Shown here in pieces: positions 34,500-42,729 of a stretch of DNA of 64,000 bases. The stretch is taken from assembly GCA_040394635.1 (NCBI GenBank), contig JBEBRW010000005.1, positions 1 to 64,000 of the forward strand, written 5' to 3'. This stretch comes from UBA5239 sp040394635 (lineage in GTDB: Bacteria; Verrucomicrobiota; Lentisphaeria; Victivallales; Victivallaceae). Both the position numbers and the translations under genes were made by a program. Position 1 is the first letter of the stretch. Every line of letters starts with the position of its first letter. The notes beneath the pieces were generated by a model. The model ran no database searches, was not told the DNA's origin, and saw only the letters and a program-made list of their open reading frames with translations.

Positions 34500-36091
34500 C
34501 CGCCCGAAACCGCCTTGGCGCCGCAACGGTTGCCGAGGCAGTCGTATGCTTCGGCATCCGGCAGGCTCAGTTCTTCGGCCGTGAGGTTCAACACATAATT
34601 TCCGGCCGCGGCCGCTTCGCTCAGACAGTGGTGATTGGCAAGGATGACAATCCGTGATTTTTCGCCGGACACCGCCGCCCAGTCGACCCCGGCGGCGCCG
34701 AAGCGGATTTCCCATTTGCCCGTGGTGAATGTATCGAAATGCCGCTTGTAGAGCCCGAGCCAGTGGGCGATGATCCCTTTCTGCTTTTCGCTGACGGTAT
34801 TCAGGTCCATGGAGAGCATCGGCACGCCGAGCAGTGAGGCGATCATGTGGCGCGAAATATTGGCCTCGGTTTCGCGCGGGTGCCAGTAAACCGGGTCCGC
34901 GTGAACCGGAGCGCCGTCGCCAATGCTGACGCGGATCTGCGCCAGACGCTGGAAGTTATCGACGAAGTCAAACGGCACGTCACCGGCCCGGAATTGCGTA
35001 CCGTAGGGCAACATGCCGACGGTGGCGTAGGATTGGCGAAACTCGATCAGGGCGTCGGCCTTCGGCGCGCGCACCGCATCGGTGAGTTCCTGAATGAATT
35101 TGCGGGTAATTTCGCTGCGGGGCGCATCCACATTCGGGAACACATAGTCGAGGAAGTCGATTTTCAGGCCGTCGAGGGGATAGTTTTCCATCAGCGCCGC
35201 GAGCTTGCCGATGATGATTTTGCCGGCTTCGATATTAGCGGTGTCAAACGTGTGGCAGCCCTCGGCATAACGTGGAAAAACGCAGTCCTTGATCTGCTGG
35301 AACAGGCGGCTCTTCACCCCGATCAGGAACGGCGTGACCCACAGCATATAGCTGAGCCCCATGCCCTGAACGCGCTTGACGTGTTCGACGAAATCCGGGA
35401 ATTTCTTGCTCGAAACTTCCCAGTCGCCGATCATTTCGTACCAGGTGCCGATGGTCTCCGGCGAAACCCGCTTCATATCGTCGAAGCACCAGCCGTCGTC
35501 AATGATATAAGTGCCGAAACCGAGCTTCGCGGCCTCGGCAGCGGTCTGCTCCACCCAGTCCCGGGTCACGGCCGCGTGAACCGCGTACCAGGTGCAGAAC
35601 ACCGGTTCCCACGCTCCGGCGGGGTATTGAACGGCGGGCAGCTTCAGCGCCTCGCGCCAGTCCTGCAGGCACCGCGTCCACGGCTGGCGGCGGCGGTTCA
35701 CGATCACCCGGAAGGACCGGCCCGGCTTGTCGACTACGACCTTGATCGTGAGCTGGTAATTGCAACTTTCCTGATTCATTCTGGCGACCATTTTCACATC
35801 GCTGTAAAGGCAGTCCAGCCCGACTGAAATCCGGTTTTCCTGCGAGGTATTGAAAAAGCTGATCCAGGGGAAATTGCGCTGTGCGGCACTGTCTGCCTCG
35901 ATGACCCACGGAATCCTGGCAAGCGGGGCGCGGTTGTCCGGAATCCAATAGCCCTGCAGGTCGATGATCGGAATGTCCAGATGCAACTCGGCAATGCCGC
36001 TTTCCTGCGGAGTAATGGTGATAATCTCAAATTCGGACGCCACCGCCGAGGCGGATACGCGCGCGCCGTCTTTCCACAATTCAAGTTGCAT
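34481..36091 (-). CDS. Alpha-galactosidase-like glycoside hydrolase (GH36 type)
   Basis: A 536-residue enzyme with the GH36 layout: N-terminal beta-sandwich (~1-165), TIM barrel (~170-440), C-terminal beta domain. Barrel motifs: TYIIDDGWCFDD, MLWVTPFLIGVKS, the nucleophile strand LDGLKIDFLDYVFP (Asp in KID), IEFRQSYATVG, and RAGDVPFDFVDN carrying the probable acid/base Asp. It lacks a signal peptide, so cleavage of alpha-linked galactosides or related sugars would be cytoplasmic. It is shorter than the ~700-residue classical members. GGAG precedes ATG 36091. Stands alone, tail-to-tail with larC. Confidence 0.88.
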   Translation of the reverse strand: MQLELWKDGARVSASAVASEFEIITITPQESGIAELHLDIPIIDLQGYWIPDNRAPLARIPWVIEADSAAQRNFPWISFFNTSQENRISVGLDCLYSDVKMVARMNQESCNYQLTIKVVVDKPGRSFRVIVNRRRQPWTRCLQDWREALKLPAVQYPAGAWEPVFCTWYAVHAAVTRDWVEQTAAEAAKLGFGTYIIDDGWCFDDMKRVSPETIGTWYEMIGDWEVSSKKFPDFVEHVKRVQGMGLSYMLWVTPFLIGVKSRLFQQIKDCVFPRYAEGCHTFDTANIEAGKIIIGKLAALMENYPLDGLKIDFLDYVFPNVDAPRSEITRKFIQELTDAVRAPKADALIEFRQSYATVGMLPYGTQFRAGDVPFDFVDNFQRLAQIRVSIGDGAPVHADPVYWHPRETEANISRHMIASLLGVPMLSMDLNTVSEKQKGIIAHWLGLYKRHFDTFTTGKWEIRFGAAGVDWAAVSGEKSRIVILANHHCLSEAAAAGNYVLNLTAEELSLPDAEAYDCLGNRCGAKAVSGGYLQLR

Positions 36092-36156
36092 AAAACATTC
36101 TCCAGAATATAATTACCCGCAAGATAGCACCGCAAAACGTTTTTTCAATTCAGGGA

Positions 36157-36186
36157 GTCCACGAAATGCACGAAAGAACACGGAAA
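36157..36186. repeat. Degenerate CACGAAA/CACGGAAA intergenic repeat
   Basis: Three imperfect iterations of a CACGAAATG-like unit in the short gap between GH36 and the duplicated exported protein. Similar in style to the ACGGACGG repeats elsewhere in the window. Confidence 0.3.
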
Positions 36187-36188
36187 TG

Positions 36189-38045
36189 TCATTGTTTCGT
36201 CTCAGTTCTCTTGTCGGTGATGGTGAAGGTGAATTCGTCTCCGGCCGGGTCCGGTTTTTTTGTGCATGAACTTGTGATGGCGCTTTCGATAACTTGTATG
36301 TGGCAATCAAAGGATTTCATCAATACGGCTAACTGGTTGTACAGTTTGATTTTCCTCAGCGATTCCAAGGTTTTTTCCGGGTTGTAATCATTTGACCGGG
36401 CTTCTTCCTGCAGCAGGGAGGTAATCAGGTTGAGTTGAGACATTTCCGGCAGTTTCGACAGCGTGACAGAGTCGTTTTCCAGCAATTCCTGCAGAGGTGT
36501 AAAATCTTTCGCACTGCGGTAGCCGCCCCCGCGGAACCAGATGATCGCGCAGGTCGTTTTGACCGGGTCAATGTTGTAGGCTTTTTTCAGGCATTCCAGC
36601 GAATACGGGCTTGGGGACAGACAGGCGGCGATTGCGCCCGCCAGCAGCAGGCGGTAATCCGTATCCGGAGTATCTGAAATGCCCTTGATGACCTGCTCCA
36701 TATTTTTGCCTTCATCGGAACAGAGCGCCAGCAGCAGCCTGGCTTCCGGCGGTATGTCCTTGTTGTTTTCCGCATAAACCTTGTAAGACTTGTCGATCAG
36801 GTGAAGGAAGCGCCACTCGGGGTCGAGCTCGAGGATTTTCCGGTCAAAAACCATCCGGCTGAATTTTTCGAACAACACGAAATATTTATCGGCGATCTCC
36901 CTCCGGTAACCCGGTTGCGGCAGGAGCTCCGTCAATTTATCGGACACCCGCTTCCGTGGGGATTCCTTCCAGCATTCGCGGTCGATTTCATACAAACTGG
37001 CCATGACGGCGGCCTCCTCTTTGCTCATGGTACCGAAGTAGCCTTGAAACATGTGCGAGCGTGTCTTCAGGAACGGTTTTTCCGCCTCGGCCAGTCTCTG
37101 CAGGAGATTCTGGCGGTCATCGATAATCCGCAGCGTGAATTGAGCGCCTGCCTCCTCCTTCCGCCAGGTCATGCTTGAAGTCGTAGTGTTTCCGACAACG
37201 GTATAGGTGCATACTCCGAGCCGGAGCAGCTTGGCCAGTTCGTTGTAGAGCTTGATCTCCTCCAATGCCTTGAGCGTCCCGGCGGTGTCGTAGTCATTCA
37301 ATCTGGCATAATGGCTGATTAATGAAAACATGATGCCGCATTGAGCACCTTGCGGCAGTTTGGCGAGAACCACGGGGTCATCTTCCAGCATCCCGGCCAG
37401 CGTGTCGGAGGGATTGAGGTGCCCATCCACAAACCACAGAATGGTGCAGACGGTTTTCACCGGATCGATCCGGTATGCTTCCCGGCGGCATTCGAGGAAA
37501 AATTCGTTTTTGCTGTAAGACGCGGCCACGCCGCCGATCAGCATCAGCGGAAAATACATCTCCGGCTTATCCCGGTCGAACTGGATGAGCTGTTCCAGTT
37601 CCTGGAAATTCCGGCCGTAAAGCATGGCGAGGAGCTCGGCTTTGGTGGCGTCTTCGCCGGTGTCTTTGCGCGCCACAATATAGGGTTCGATCAGTGGTTT
37701 GACATGTCTCCACGGGAAAGAAATCGTCAGGGTTTCCCGGTCGAAAACGATCTGTTGATATTTCTCGTACAATTTGAAGTATTTGTCCTCGATGAGCCGG
37801 TGGGTTTCGGGCCGCCGCCAGAAGTTCAGCAGTTTGAGGGACATTTGCTCATCGTACCCCGTGGTCAGGCTCTCAAGGGTGGCTATTTCGCCGGGGCTGA
37901 TCTCATTGCCATAGAAACTGGCCAGTATCGATGCATTTTTCTGCGATTCCCTTTCCTGTTCCTCCAGTTTCTGCAGCAGGTCGTCGGCCTGGAGCGCGCA
38001 AGCGGTGAACGCAATGACCACCAAAATGCGTTTGAATATGCTCAT
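36189..38045 (-). CDS. Exported protein of unknown function with internal duplication
   Basis: A 618-residue exported protein (signal MSIFKRILVVIAFTACALQA). The mature part is two ~290-residue copies of one domain. Paired segments: ECRREAYRIDPVKTVCTILW with ECLKKAYNIDPVKTTCAIIW; LEEIKLYNELAKLL with LRKIKLYNQLAVLM; KYFKLYEKYQQIVFDRETL with KYFVLFEKFSRMVFDRKIL. The copies are helical and TPR-like in texture, which is an inference. No catalytic motif. Single-gene unit with an AraC-type regulator gene upstream on the same strand, ending 26 nt before this start. Confidence 0.8.
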   Translation of the reverse strand: MSIFKRILVVIAFTACALQADDLLQKLEEQERESQKNASILASFYGNEISPGEIATLESLTTGYDEQMSLKLLNFWRRPETHRLIEDKYFKLYEKYQQIVFDRETLTISFPWRHVKPLIEPYIVARKDTGEDATKAELLAMLYGRNFQELEQLIQFDRDKPEMYFPLMLIGGVAASYSKNEFFLECRREAYRIDPVKTVCTILWFVDGHLNPSDTLAGMLEDDPVVLAKLPQGAQCGIMFSLISHYARLNDYDTAGTLKALEEIKLYNELAKLLRLGVCTYTVVGNTTTSSMTWRKEEAGAQFTLRIIDDRQNLLQRLAEAEKPFLKTRSHMFQGYFGTMSKEEAAVMASLYEIDRECWKESPRKRVSDKLTELLPQPGYRREIADKYFVLFEKFSRMVFDRKILELDPEWRFLHLIDKSYKVYAENNKDIPPEARLLLALCSDEGKNMEQVIKGISDTPDTDYRLLLAGAIAACLSPSPYSLECLKKAYNIDPVKTTCAIIWFRGGGYRSAKDFTPLQELLENDSVTLSKLPEMSQLNLITSLLQEEARSNDYNPEKTLESLRKIKLYNQLAVLMKSFDCHIQVIESAITSSCTKKPDPAGDEFTFTITDKRTETKQ

Positions 38046-38071
38046 GATTGTGCCCCTTATCGTTAGTTTTG

Positions 38072-38866
38072 TCAGGTCGAGCGGTATTTCCCCGGGGATA
38101 TGCCGACTTTGCGGCGGAAAACTTTGGCGAAATAGTTACCGTTGTCGTAGCCGGTGCGCTCGGCGACTTCGGAGACCAGCAAGCGCCCGTCGCGCAGCAG
38201 TTTTTTCGCTTCGTTGATGCGTACTTCGGTCAGGTATTCGAACAGTGAGAAGTCGCTCTCCTGACTGAACACCCGCGACAGGTGAAACGGGCTCACCCGC
38301 AGGTGCACCGCAATATCCTCCAGCCGCAGCTGCAGCGCGAAATTGCGCTCGATATAGCGCCGGGCGGCCTGAATCAGCTCGTGCTGGGAGTTGTTCTCCA
38401 CCGCCGGCTCGGCGGTCTGGGTCAGGTCGCGGTAGATCAATGTCAGGAGGTTCATGACTCGGGCGCCGGCCACGATGCTGTCGATTTCGCCGCCGCCGCG
38501 GTCCTCGCGCATCCGCTCGAAGATCCAGCGGATTTCATTGCGGATTTCGGGCCGGATCTTGTTGATGTTGGAGTTGCTGACGCCCCGGGCAAATTCATCG
38601 AAATGCTCCCAATGGAAACTGATCAACAGGATTTTCAGGTCGTCCTCGAACTCAAAAATATCTTTGTGCATGGTGGAGTGCGGGACAAACAGCGTGTCGC
38701 CGGCGGCGGCCGGATAACGATGGCCGTCCGGGAAGGTCAACTCGAATTTACCGTCGAGCACATGCAGTAGTTCGTTGGTATGGCTCGAGTGAAAATCCTG
38801 CGCCCAGATGGTCTCGAAAACCATCACCCGGATATTCAGTATTTTCGGTAAAATTTTAAATTCCAT
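38072..38866 (-). CDS. AraC family transcriptional regulator with cupin sensor domain
   Basis: A 264-residue regulator. The N-terminal cupin (residues ~20-95, HTNELLHVLDGKFELTFPDG, GDTLFVPHSTMHK) would bind a small ligand, often a sugar. The C-terminal two-helix-turn-helix AraC domain spans ~165-262: LRLEDIAVHLRVSPFHLSRV and SEVAERTGYDNGNYFAKVFR. AAGGTGA lies before ATG 38866. It precedes the duplicated exported protein by 26 nt on the same strand and is divergent from the zinc-ribbon gene, so either could be its target. Confidence 0.93.
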   Translation of the reverse strand: MEFKILPKILNIRVMVFETIWAQDFHSSHTNELLHVLDGKFELTFPDGHRYPAAAGDTLFVPHSTMHKDIFEFEDDLKILLISFHWEHFDEFARGVSNSNINKIRPEIRNEIRWIFERMREDRGGGEIDSIVAGARVMNLLTLIYRDLTQTAEPAVENNSQHELIQAARRYIERNFALQLRLEDIAVHLRVSPFHLSRVFSQESDFSLFEYLTEVRINEAKKLLRDGRLLVSEVAERTGYDNGNYFAKVFRRKVGISPGKYRST

Positions 38867-38994
38867 GCAATGTCACCTTTTGCAAGTAAATTACATCCGA
38901 AAACCCAAAAATCAATGGCGAAAAATCCCAAATCAGGTTTGCAAAACACCGATATGTTAATTAGAGTATCATAAATGCAATGGTAAGGAGAAAT

Positions 38995-39702
38995 ATGAAT
39001 AAACAGTTGTTCGACCTGTTGGCGCTCCAGGATGTGGATATGAAAATCCGCGGACTCAAGACCCGTCTGACCATGCTGCCGAAAGAACGCGAAGCCAATG
39101 AAAAGAAACTTGCCGCCACCAGCGCCGCGCTGAAAGCGAAGCAAGACCGCCTGAAAAATACCGAACTCGCCATCCGTGCCGCCGAATCGGAAATCAACCA
39201 GCTTAACGAGAGCATCAAGAAATTGCAGGTCAATTCCGCCCTGGTCAAGAAAAACAACGAGTACCAGGCCATGCTCACCGAAATTCAGCACCACAAGGAC
39301 AGAATCAGCGATCAGGAAACCAAACTGCTCGGGCTGATGGATACCGCCGACACCCAGCGCAAAGCCGTCAAAGCCGAGGAAACCCAAAGCGCCGCCCAGA
39401 TCAAATCCATCCAGGACGAACTCGAAGAGTTCAACGCCATGGAAAAAGAGATCAAGGAACAGGGCCGCGCCCTCGTTGCGAAAAGCAAGGAGTTCGCCAC
39501 CCGCATTCCCTCCGATCTGCTGGAGCGATACAACCGGCTGCTCAAAGACAACGGCCCCCCGGCGGTGAAACTGGACGGCGAGGTCTGCGGCAACTGCCGT
39601 TTCAAGGCCACCCCGCAAACCCGTAACGCCTGCCGCAGCGGCATGATTGTGAATTGCGACAATTGCGCACACATGCTGTATTGCGACGTCGATACTGAGT
39701 AA
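38995..39702 (+). CDS. Coiled-coil protein with C-terminal C4-type zinc ribbon
   Basis: A 235-residue protein: a long antiparallel coiled coil (residues ~1-170, starting MNKQLFDLLALQDVDMKIRG) and a C-terminal C4 zinc ribbon (CGNCRFKATPQTRNAC, with CDNCAHMLYC closing the four cysteines). This is the widespread bacterial family often labelled zinc ribbon domain-containing protein (zf-RING_7); its role is poorly known, with nucleic-acid or flagellar/pilus links suggested in some groups. Start ATG 38995 follows TAAGGAG by 4 nt; the earlier in-frame start at 38980 is less favoured. First gene of a three-gene operon with a histidine kinase and aldo-keto reductase. Confidence 0.9.
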   Translation: MNKQLFDLLALQDVDMKIRGLKTRLTMLPKEREANEKKLAATSAALKAKQDRLKNTELAIRAAESEINQLNESIKKLQVNSALVKKNNEYQAMLTEIQHHKDRISDQETKLLGLMDTADTQRKAVKAEETQSAAQIKSIQDELEEFNAMEKEIKEQGRALVAKSKEFATRIPSDLLERYNRLLKDNGPPAVKLDGEVCGNCRFKATPQTRNACRSGMIVNCDNCAHMLYCDVDTE

Positions 39703-39723
39703 ATCAACCGGCGCAGAGTCATC

Positions 39724-41505
39724 ATGAAAAATTACGCTTTTCATGCCATTCCCGGCCTGATCGTTCTGACCTTGCTTCTGATCGTGACGATGACCTGGTT
39801 CCAGAGCGAATCACTGGAGTCGGCCTACTCGAAGATTTTCCAGCACAACATGGAAACCCGGGCCAAAATGGTGAGGCTGGTTCTGGAATCATCCATCAAG
39901 TCAGATAATATGACCAAGGCGGCCGAGCGCGCCTTGAGGATGGCCAAGGTTTCCGAGAGCCGGATTTCCATCATCAATGAACACGGCAAGGTCGTTATCG
40001 ATACCGACCTCGACCCGACCCTGATGCCCAATCACCTGGAGCGTCCCGAAGTTGCCGGCGCGCTGCAGCAAGGTTCAAGTTCCAGCCGCCGGTTCAGCGA
40101 GACCACCCGGCAGGAAATCATCTATTTCGCCCTGAAAAGCAAAGGTGCGGACGGCAAAACCTATGTCATCCGGATTGGCATGCCCATGCATTCGATCAAT
40201 CATATGGTGATGTACGCCCGGCGGGATACCATTTTCCTGACCGTCTGTATTATCCTGATCATGATTGCCGCCGGTTTTTTCCAGAGACGGTGGATCAAAA
40301 CTCCGGTCGACGACCTGGCCGCGCAATCCGATCCGGTCATTGTCGGACAACCGGATTTCCGGTTCAACATCAAATCCGGTCCCTCGTACGTCCGGAACCT
40401 GACGGACAGCCTCAATGAATTATTGGTGGCGCGGAGAGATCAGATTGAACGGCTGCGGCTGGAAAAAAGCAAGCGCGACGTGATCTTTTCTTCGATGAGC
40501 GAGGGGGTAATCGCGGCCAACCGCAGCGGCATCATCATCGACATCAACCAGGAAGCAGCCAAAATCCTCGACCAGCCGACCCTGACCGAGGGGTGCTCAC
40601 TGAAAAGCCTGGTGCGCGGCGGCGGCGAACTCCATGATTTCGCCATGCGGCTGCTGGAGGAATCGCGCCCCCTGACGGAGGATTTGACCATTGACGGCGA
40701 TAATCCGCGCCATATCCGTCTCCGCGGCACGCTGATGAAATCCGAGCATGCGGCAACCTCCGGCGTGGTGCTGGTGATCTCCGACATGACACGGCTGTAC
40801 AAACTGGAAAATTTCCGGCGCGATTTCATCGCCGACGTTTCGCACGAGATCAAAACTCCCCTCACCGTCATCTCCGGCGCCGTCGAAGCGCTGCAAAGCG
40901 GGGCGGACAGCGACCCCGAAGAAGCGGCACGCTTCATGAGCATGATCGTCCAGCAGTCCGAGCGGCTGAACAATCTGGTGCGGGACATTTTGAATATTTC
41001 GGCGCTGGAACACCGCGCAGAGGGCGACGTCAGCGAATTCATCCCGGTGAACCTGGTTTCCGTCACGGAAAATGCCATCGACATGGTCAGCGAACGCGCC
41101 GCCAGGCAGAACATACAAACCGATTTCTGCCATCCGGACGAAGTCTATGTAAATGGCGATCCGCAGTTGCTGGAACAGGCGGTGTTCAACCTGGTCGACA
41201 ATGCGGTGAAGTACTCCGGATGTACCCGGATTGAAGTCATTATCCGAATCGAAAAACCGGTTGTAATCCTGCAGATCAGCGACAACGGCTGCGGGATCGG
41301 GCGCGAGCACCTGTCACGGCTTTTCGAGCGTTTTTACCGGGTGGACAAGAACCGCAGCCGCAAGCTGGGCGGCACCGGCCTCGGACTGTCCATCGTCAAG
41401 CACACGGTGCAGTATCACCGCGGTGCGGTTTCGGCGGAGAGCTCGCCCGGCAAAGGCTGTATTTTTACCATTCGTCTCCCCATGGCGGAACTGAAAGACC
41501 AATAA
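39724..41505 (+). CDS. PhoR-like sensor histidine kinase, no adjacent response regulator
   Basis: A 593-residue membrane kinase. Two transmembrane helices (~8-26 and ~172-188) flank an extracytoplasmic sensor loop. Then a HAMP-like linker, a PAS-like domain (DVIFSSMSEGVIAANRSG, ~252), the phospho-accepting H-box FIADVSHEIKTPLTVISG (His ~373), and the ATPase boxes NLVDNAVKYSG, DNGCGIGREHLSRLFERF and LGGTGLGLSIVKH. This order matches PhoR-type kinases. No response regulator is encoded nearby. It lies 21 nt after the zinc-ribbon gene. Confidence 0.94.
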   Translation: MKNYAFHAIPGLIVLTLLLIVTMTWFQSESLESAYSKIFQHNMETRAKMVRLVLESSIKSDNMTKAAERALRMAKVSESRISIINEHGKVVIDTDLDPTLMPNHLERPEVAGALQQGSSSSRRFSETTRQEIIYFALKSKGADGKTYVIRIGMPMHSINHMVMYARRDTIFLTVCIILIMIAAGFFQRRWIKTPVDDLAAQSDPVIVGQPDFRFNIKSGPSYVRNLTDSLNELLVARRDQIERLRLEKSKRDVIFSSMSEGVIAANRSGIIIDINQEAAKILDQPTLTEGCSLKSLVRGGGELHDFAMRLLEESRPLTEDLTIDGDNPRHIRLRGTLMKSEHAATSGVVLVISDMTRLYKLENFRRDFIADVSHEIKTPLTVISGAVEALQSGADSDPEEAARFMSMIVQQSERLNNLVRDILNISALEHRAEGDVSEFIPVNLVSVTENAIDMVSERAARQNIQTDFCHPDEVYVNGDPQLLEQAVFNLVDNAVKYSGCTRIEVIIRIEKPVVILQISDNGCGIGREHLSRLFERFYRVDKNRSRKLGGTGLGLSIVKHTVQYHRGAVSAESSPGKGCIFTIRLPMAELKDQ

Positions 41506-41520
41506 AGCAAGGAACTTATC

Positions 41521-42510
41521 ATGATTTACAAAGCGGACGACAATCGTTACGGAAAAATGGAATACAAACGCTGCGGGCGCAGCGGCATCAGGCTGCCGCG
41601 CATTTCGCTCGGACTGTGGCAGAACTTCGGCAGTGTCAATGTCTTCGAAAACAGCCGCAAAATGATCCATACCGCCTTCGACCTCGGCATCACCCATTTC
41701 GACCTCGCCAACAATTACGGGCCGGAGCCGGGTTCCGCCGAGAGCTGTTTCGGGCAGATTCTGGCGAAGGACCTCCAGTCCTACCGCGACGAACTGATCA
41801 TCTCCAGCAAGGCCGGTTACCTGATGTGGGATGGCCCCTACGGCGAATGGGGCTCGCGCAAAAACCTGATCGCCAGCTGCAACCAGAGCCTCAAGCGCCT
41901 CGGCCTCGAATACGTCGACATCTTTTACCACCACCGCCCGGACCCGGACACCCCGCTGGAGGAAAGCATGGGGGCGCTCGACCACATCGTCCGCAGCGGC
42001 AAGGCTCTCTATGCAGGAATCTCCAATTATCCGCCGGAGCGCGCCAAAGAAGCCTACCGCATCCTCCGTGAACTCGGCACTCCGTGCCTGATTCACCAGC
42101 CGCGCTACAGCATGCTTTTCCGCGATTTCGAGAAAAACGGCCTCTTCGACCTGCTGCTCGAGGAAGGCGTGGGCGCGATTGTTTTCTCCCCGCTCGCCCA
42201 GGGTATGCTGACCAATAAATACCTGAAAGGCATTCCGGCCGGCTCCCGCGCCTCGCGCAACGACGGGTTGAAAAAAGCGTACCTGACCAGGGAAGGCCTC
42301 GAAAAGCTCCGTTCGCTGAACGCCATTGCCGAAAAACGCGGCCAGACCCTGGCCCAGATGGCGATCGCCTGGGTGCTGCGCCAGCCCGCCGTGACCTCGG
42401 CCCTGATCGGCGCCAGCAGCCCCGAACAGATCATCGACATCCACAACTGCCTGAAAAATCTGGAATTCAGCAAAACCGAACTGGCAAAGATTGAAAAGAT
42501 CCTACAATGA
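41521..42510 (+). CDS. Aldo/keto reductase (YghZ/Gpr-like)
   Basis: A 329-residue NADPH-dependent reductase of the aldo-keto reductase superfamily, closest in pattern to the YghZ/L-glyceraldehyde-3-phosphate reductase subgroup (KMEYKRCGRSGIRLPRISLG, LGLWQNFGS). Catalytic-tetrad positions are visible: Asp and Tyr in HFDLANNYGPEPGSAE, Lys in ELIISSKAGYLMW, His in VDIFYHHRPD. The NADPH site is GASSPEQI near the end. Start follows AAGGAAC, 15 nt past the kinase stop. Possibly a stress or methylglyoxal detoxification function under the same promoter as the kinase. Confidence 0.94.
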   Translation: MIYKADDNRYGKMEYKRCGRSGIRLPRISLGLWQNFGSVNVFENSRKMIHTAFDLGITHFDLANNYGPEPGSAESCFGQILAKDLQSYRDELIISSKAGYLMWDGPYGEWGSRKNLIASCNQSLKRLGLEYVDIFYHHRPDPDTPLEESMGALDHIVRSGKALYAGISNYPPERAKEAYRILRELGTPCLIHQPRYSMLFRDFEKNGLFDLLLEEGVGAIVFSPLAQGMLTNKYLKGIPAGSRASRNDGLKKAYLTREGLEKLRSLNAIAEKRGQTLAQMAIAWVLRQPAVTSALIGASSPEQIIDIHNCLKNLEFSKTELAKIEKILQ

Positions 42511-42517
42511 AGAAATA

Positions 42518-42607
42518 GAAAAAGGAAGCAGGTGCTACTCTAAGTAACGTTTAATATAAGCCCTTGCGGGCCCGATGCAATCTTATTCAGAGATTGACCT
42601 GCTTCCT
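42518..42607 (-). ncRNA. Candidate small structured RNA (~90 nt), four-helix junction
   Basis: A complete small transcription unit on the minus strand in the 219-base gap between the aldo-keto reductase and valS. Predicted +1 is 42607, 7 nt past a TATAAT box. Helices: P1, 11 perfect pairs, 42607-42597 with 42533-42523; P2, CAATCT/AGATTG with a 7-nt loop (42596-42591 with 42583-42578), directly abutting P1; P3, GCCC-GCAA-GGGC with a GNRA loop (42571-42560); P4, GTTACT-TAG-AGTAGC (42548-42534), abutting the other side of P1. A T-run (42523-42519) follows P1, so P1 may double as terminator stem. It is not a recognisable tRNA, SRP RNA, 6S RNA or known riboswitch to me. Function unknown. Confidence 0.6.
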
Positions 42608-42614
42608 GATATTG

Positions 42615-42642
42615 ATTATACAGTCTTTTTCGAATAAGTCAA
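42615..42642 (-). promoter_or_regulatory. Promoter of the small RNA candidate
   Basis: On the minus strand, TTGACT (42642-42637), 16-nt spacer, TATAAT (42620-42615). The first base of the closed fold lies exactly 8 positions past the -10 box. The promoter sits downstream of the valS terminator, which supports independent transcription. Confidence 0.7.
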
Positions 42643-42680
42643 GTCTTTTTCAAAATATTTTTATTTTCGAGCTTAAAAAC

Positions 42681-42714
42681 AAACCGCCGCCGGGCATGTG
42701 TCCGGCGGCGGTTT
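42681..42714 (-). terminator. Rho-independent terminator of valS
   Basis: Perfect 13-bp stem AAACCGCCGCCGG / CCGGCGGCGGTTT with an 8-nt loop, followed on the minus strand by a T-rich tract (GTTTTTAAG). Located 16 nt after the valS stop. Confidence 0.92.
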
Positions 42715-42729
42715 AGTTTCAATTCTGAA

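Noticed and set aside
42523..42607. Reading the cloverleaf-like fold as a tRNA, tRNA-Sec or SRP RNA
   Set aside because: No T-loop, anticodon loop or CCA-adjacent features; the GGAAGCAG word is present but not in the SRP hairpin context (no GNAR-capped domain IV partner strand).
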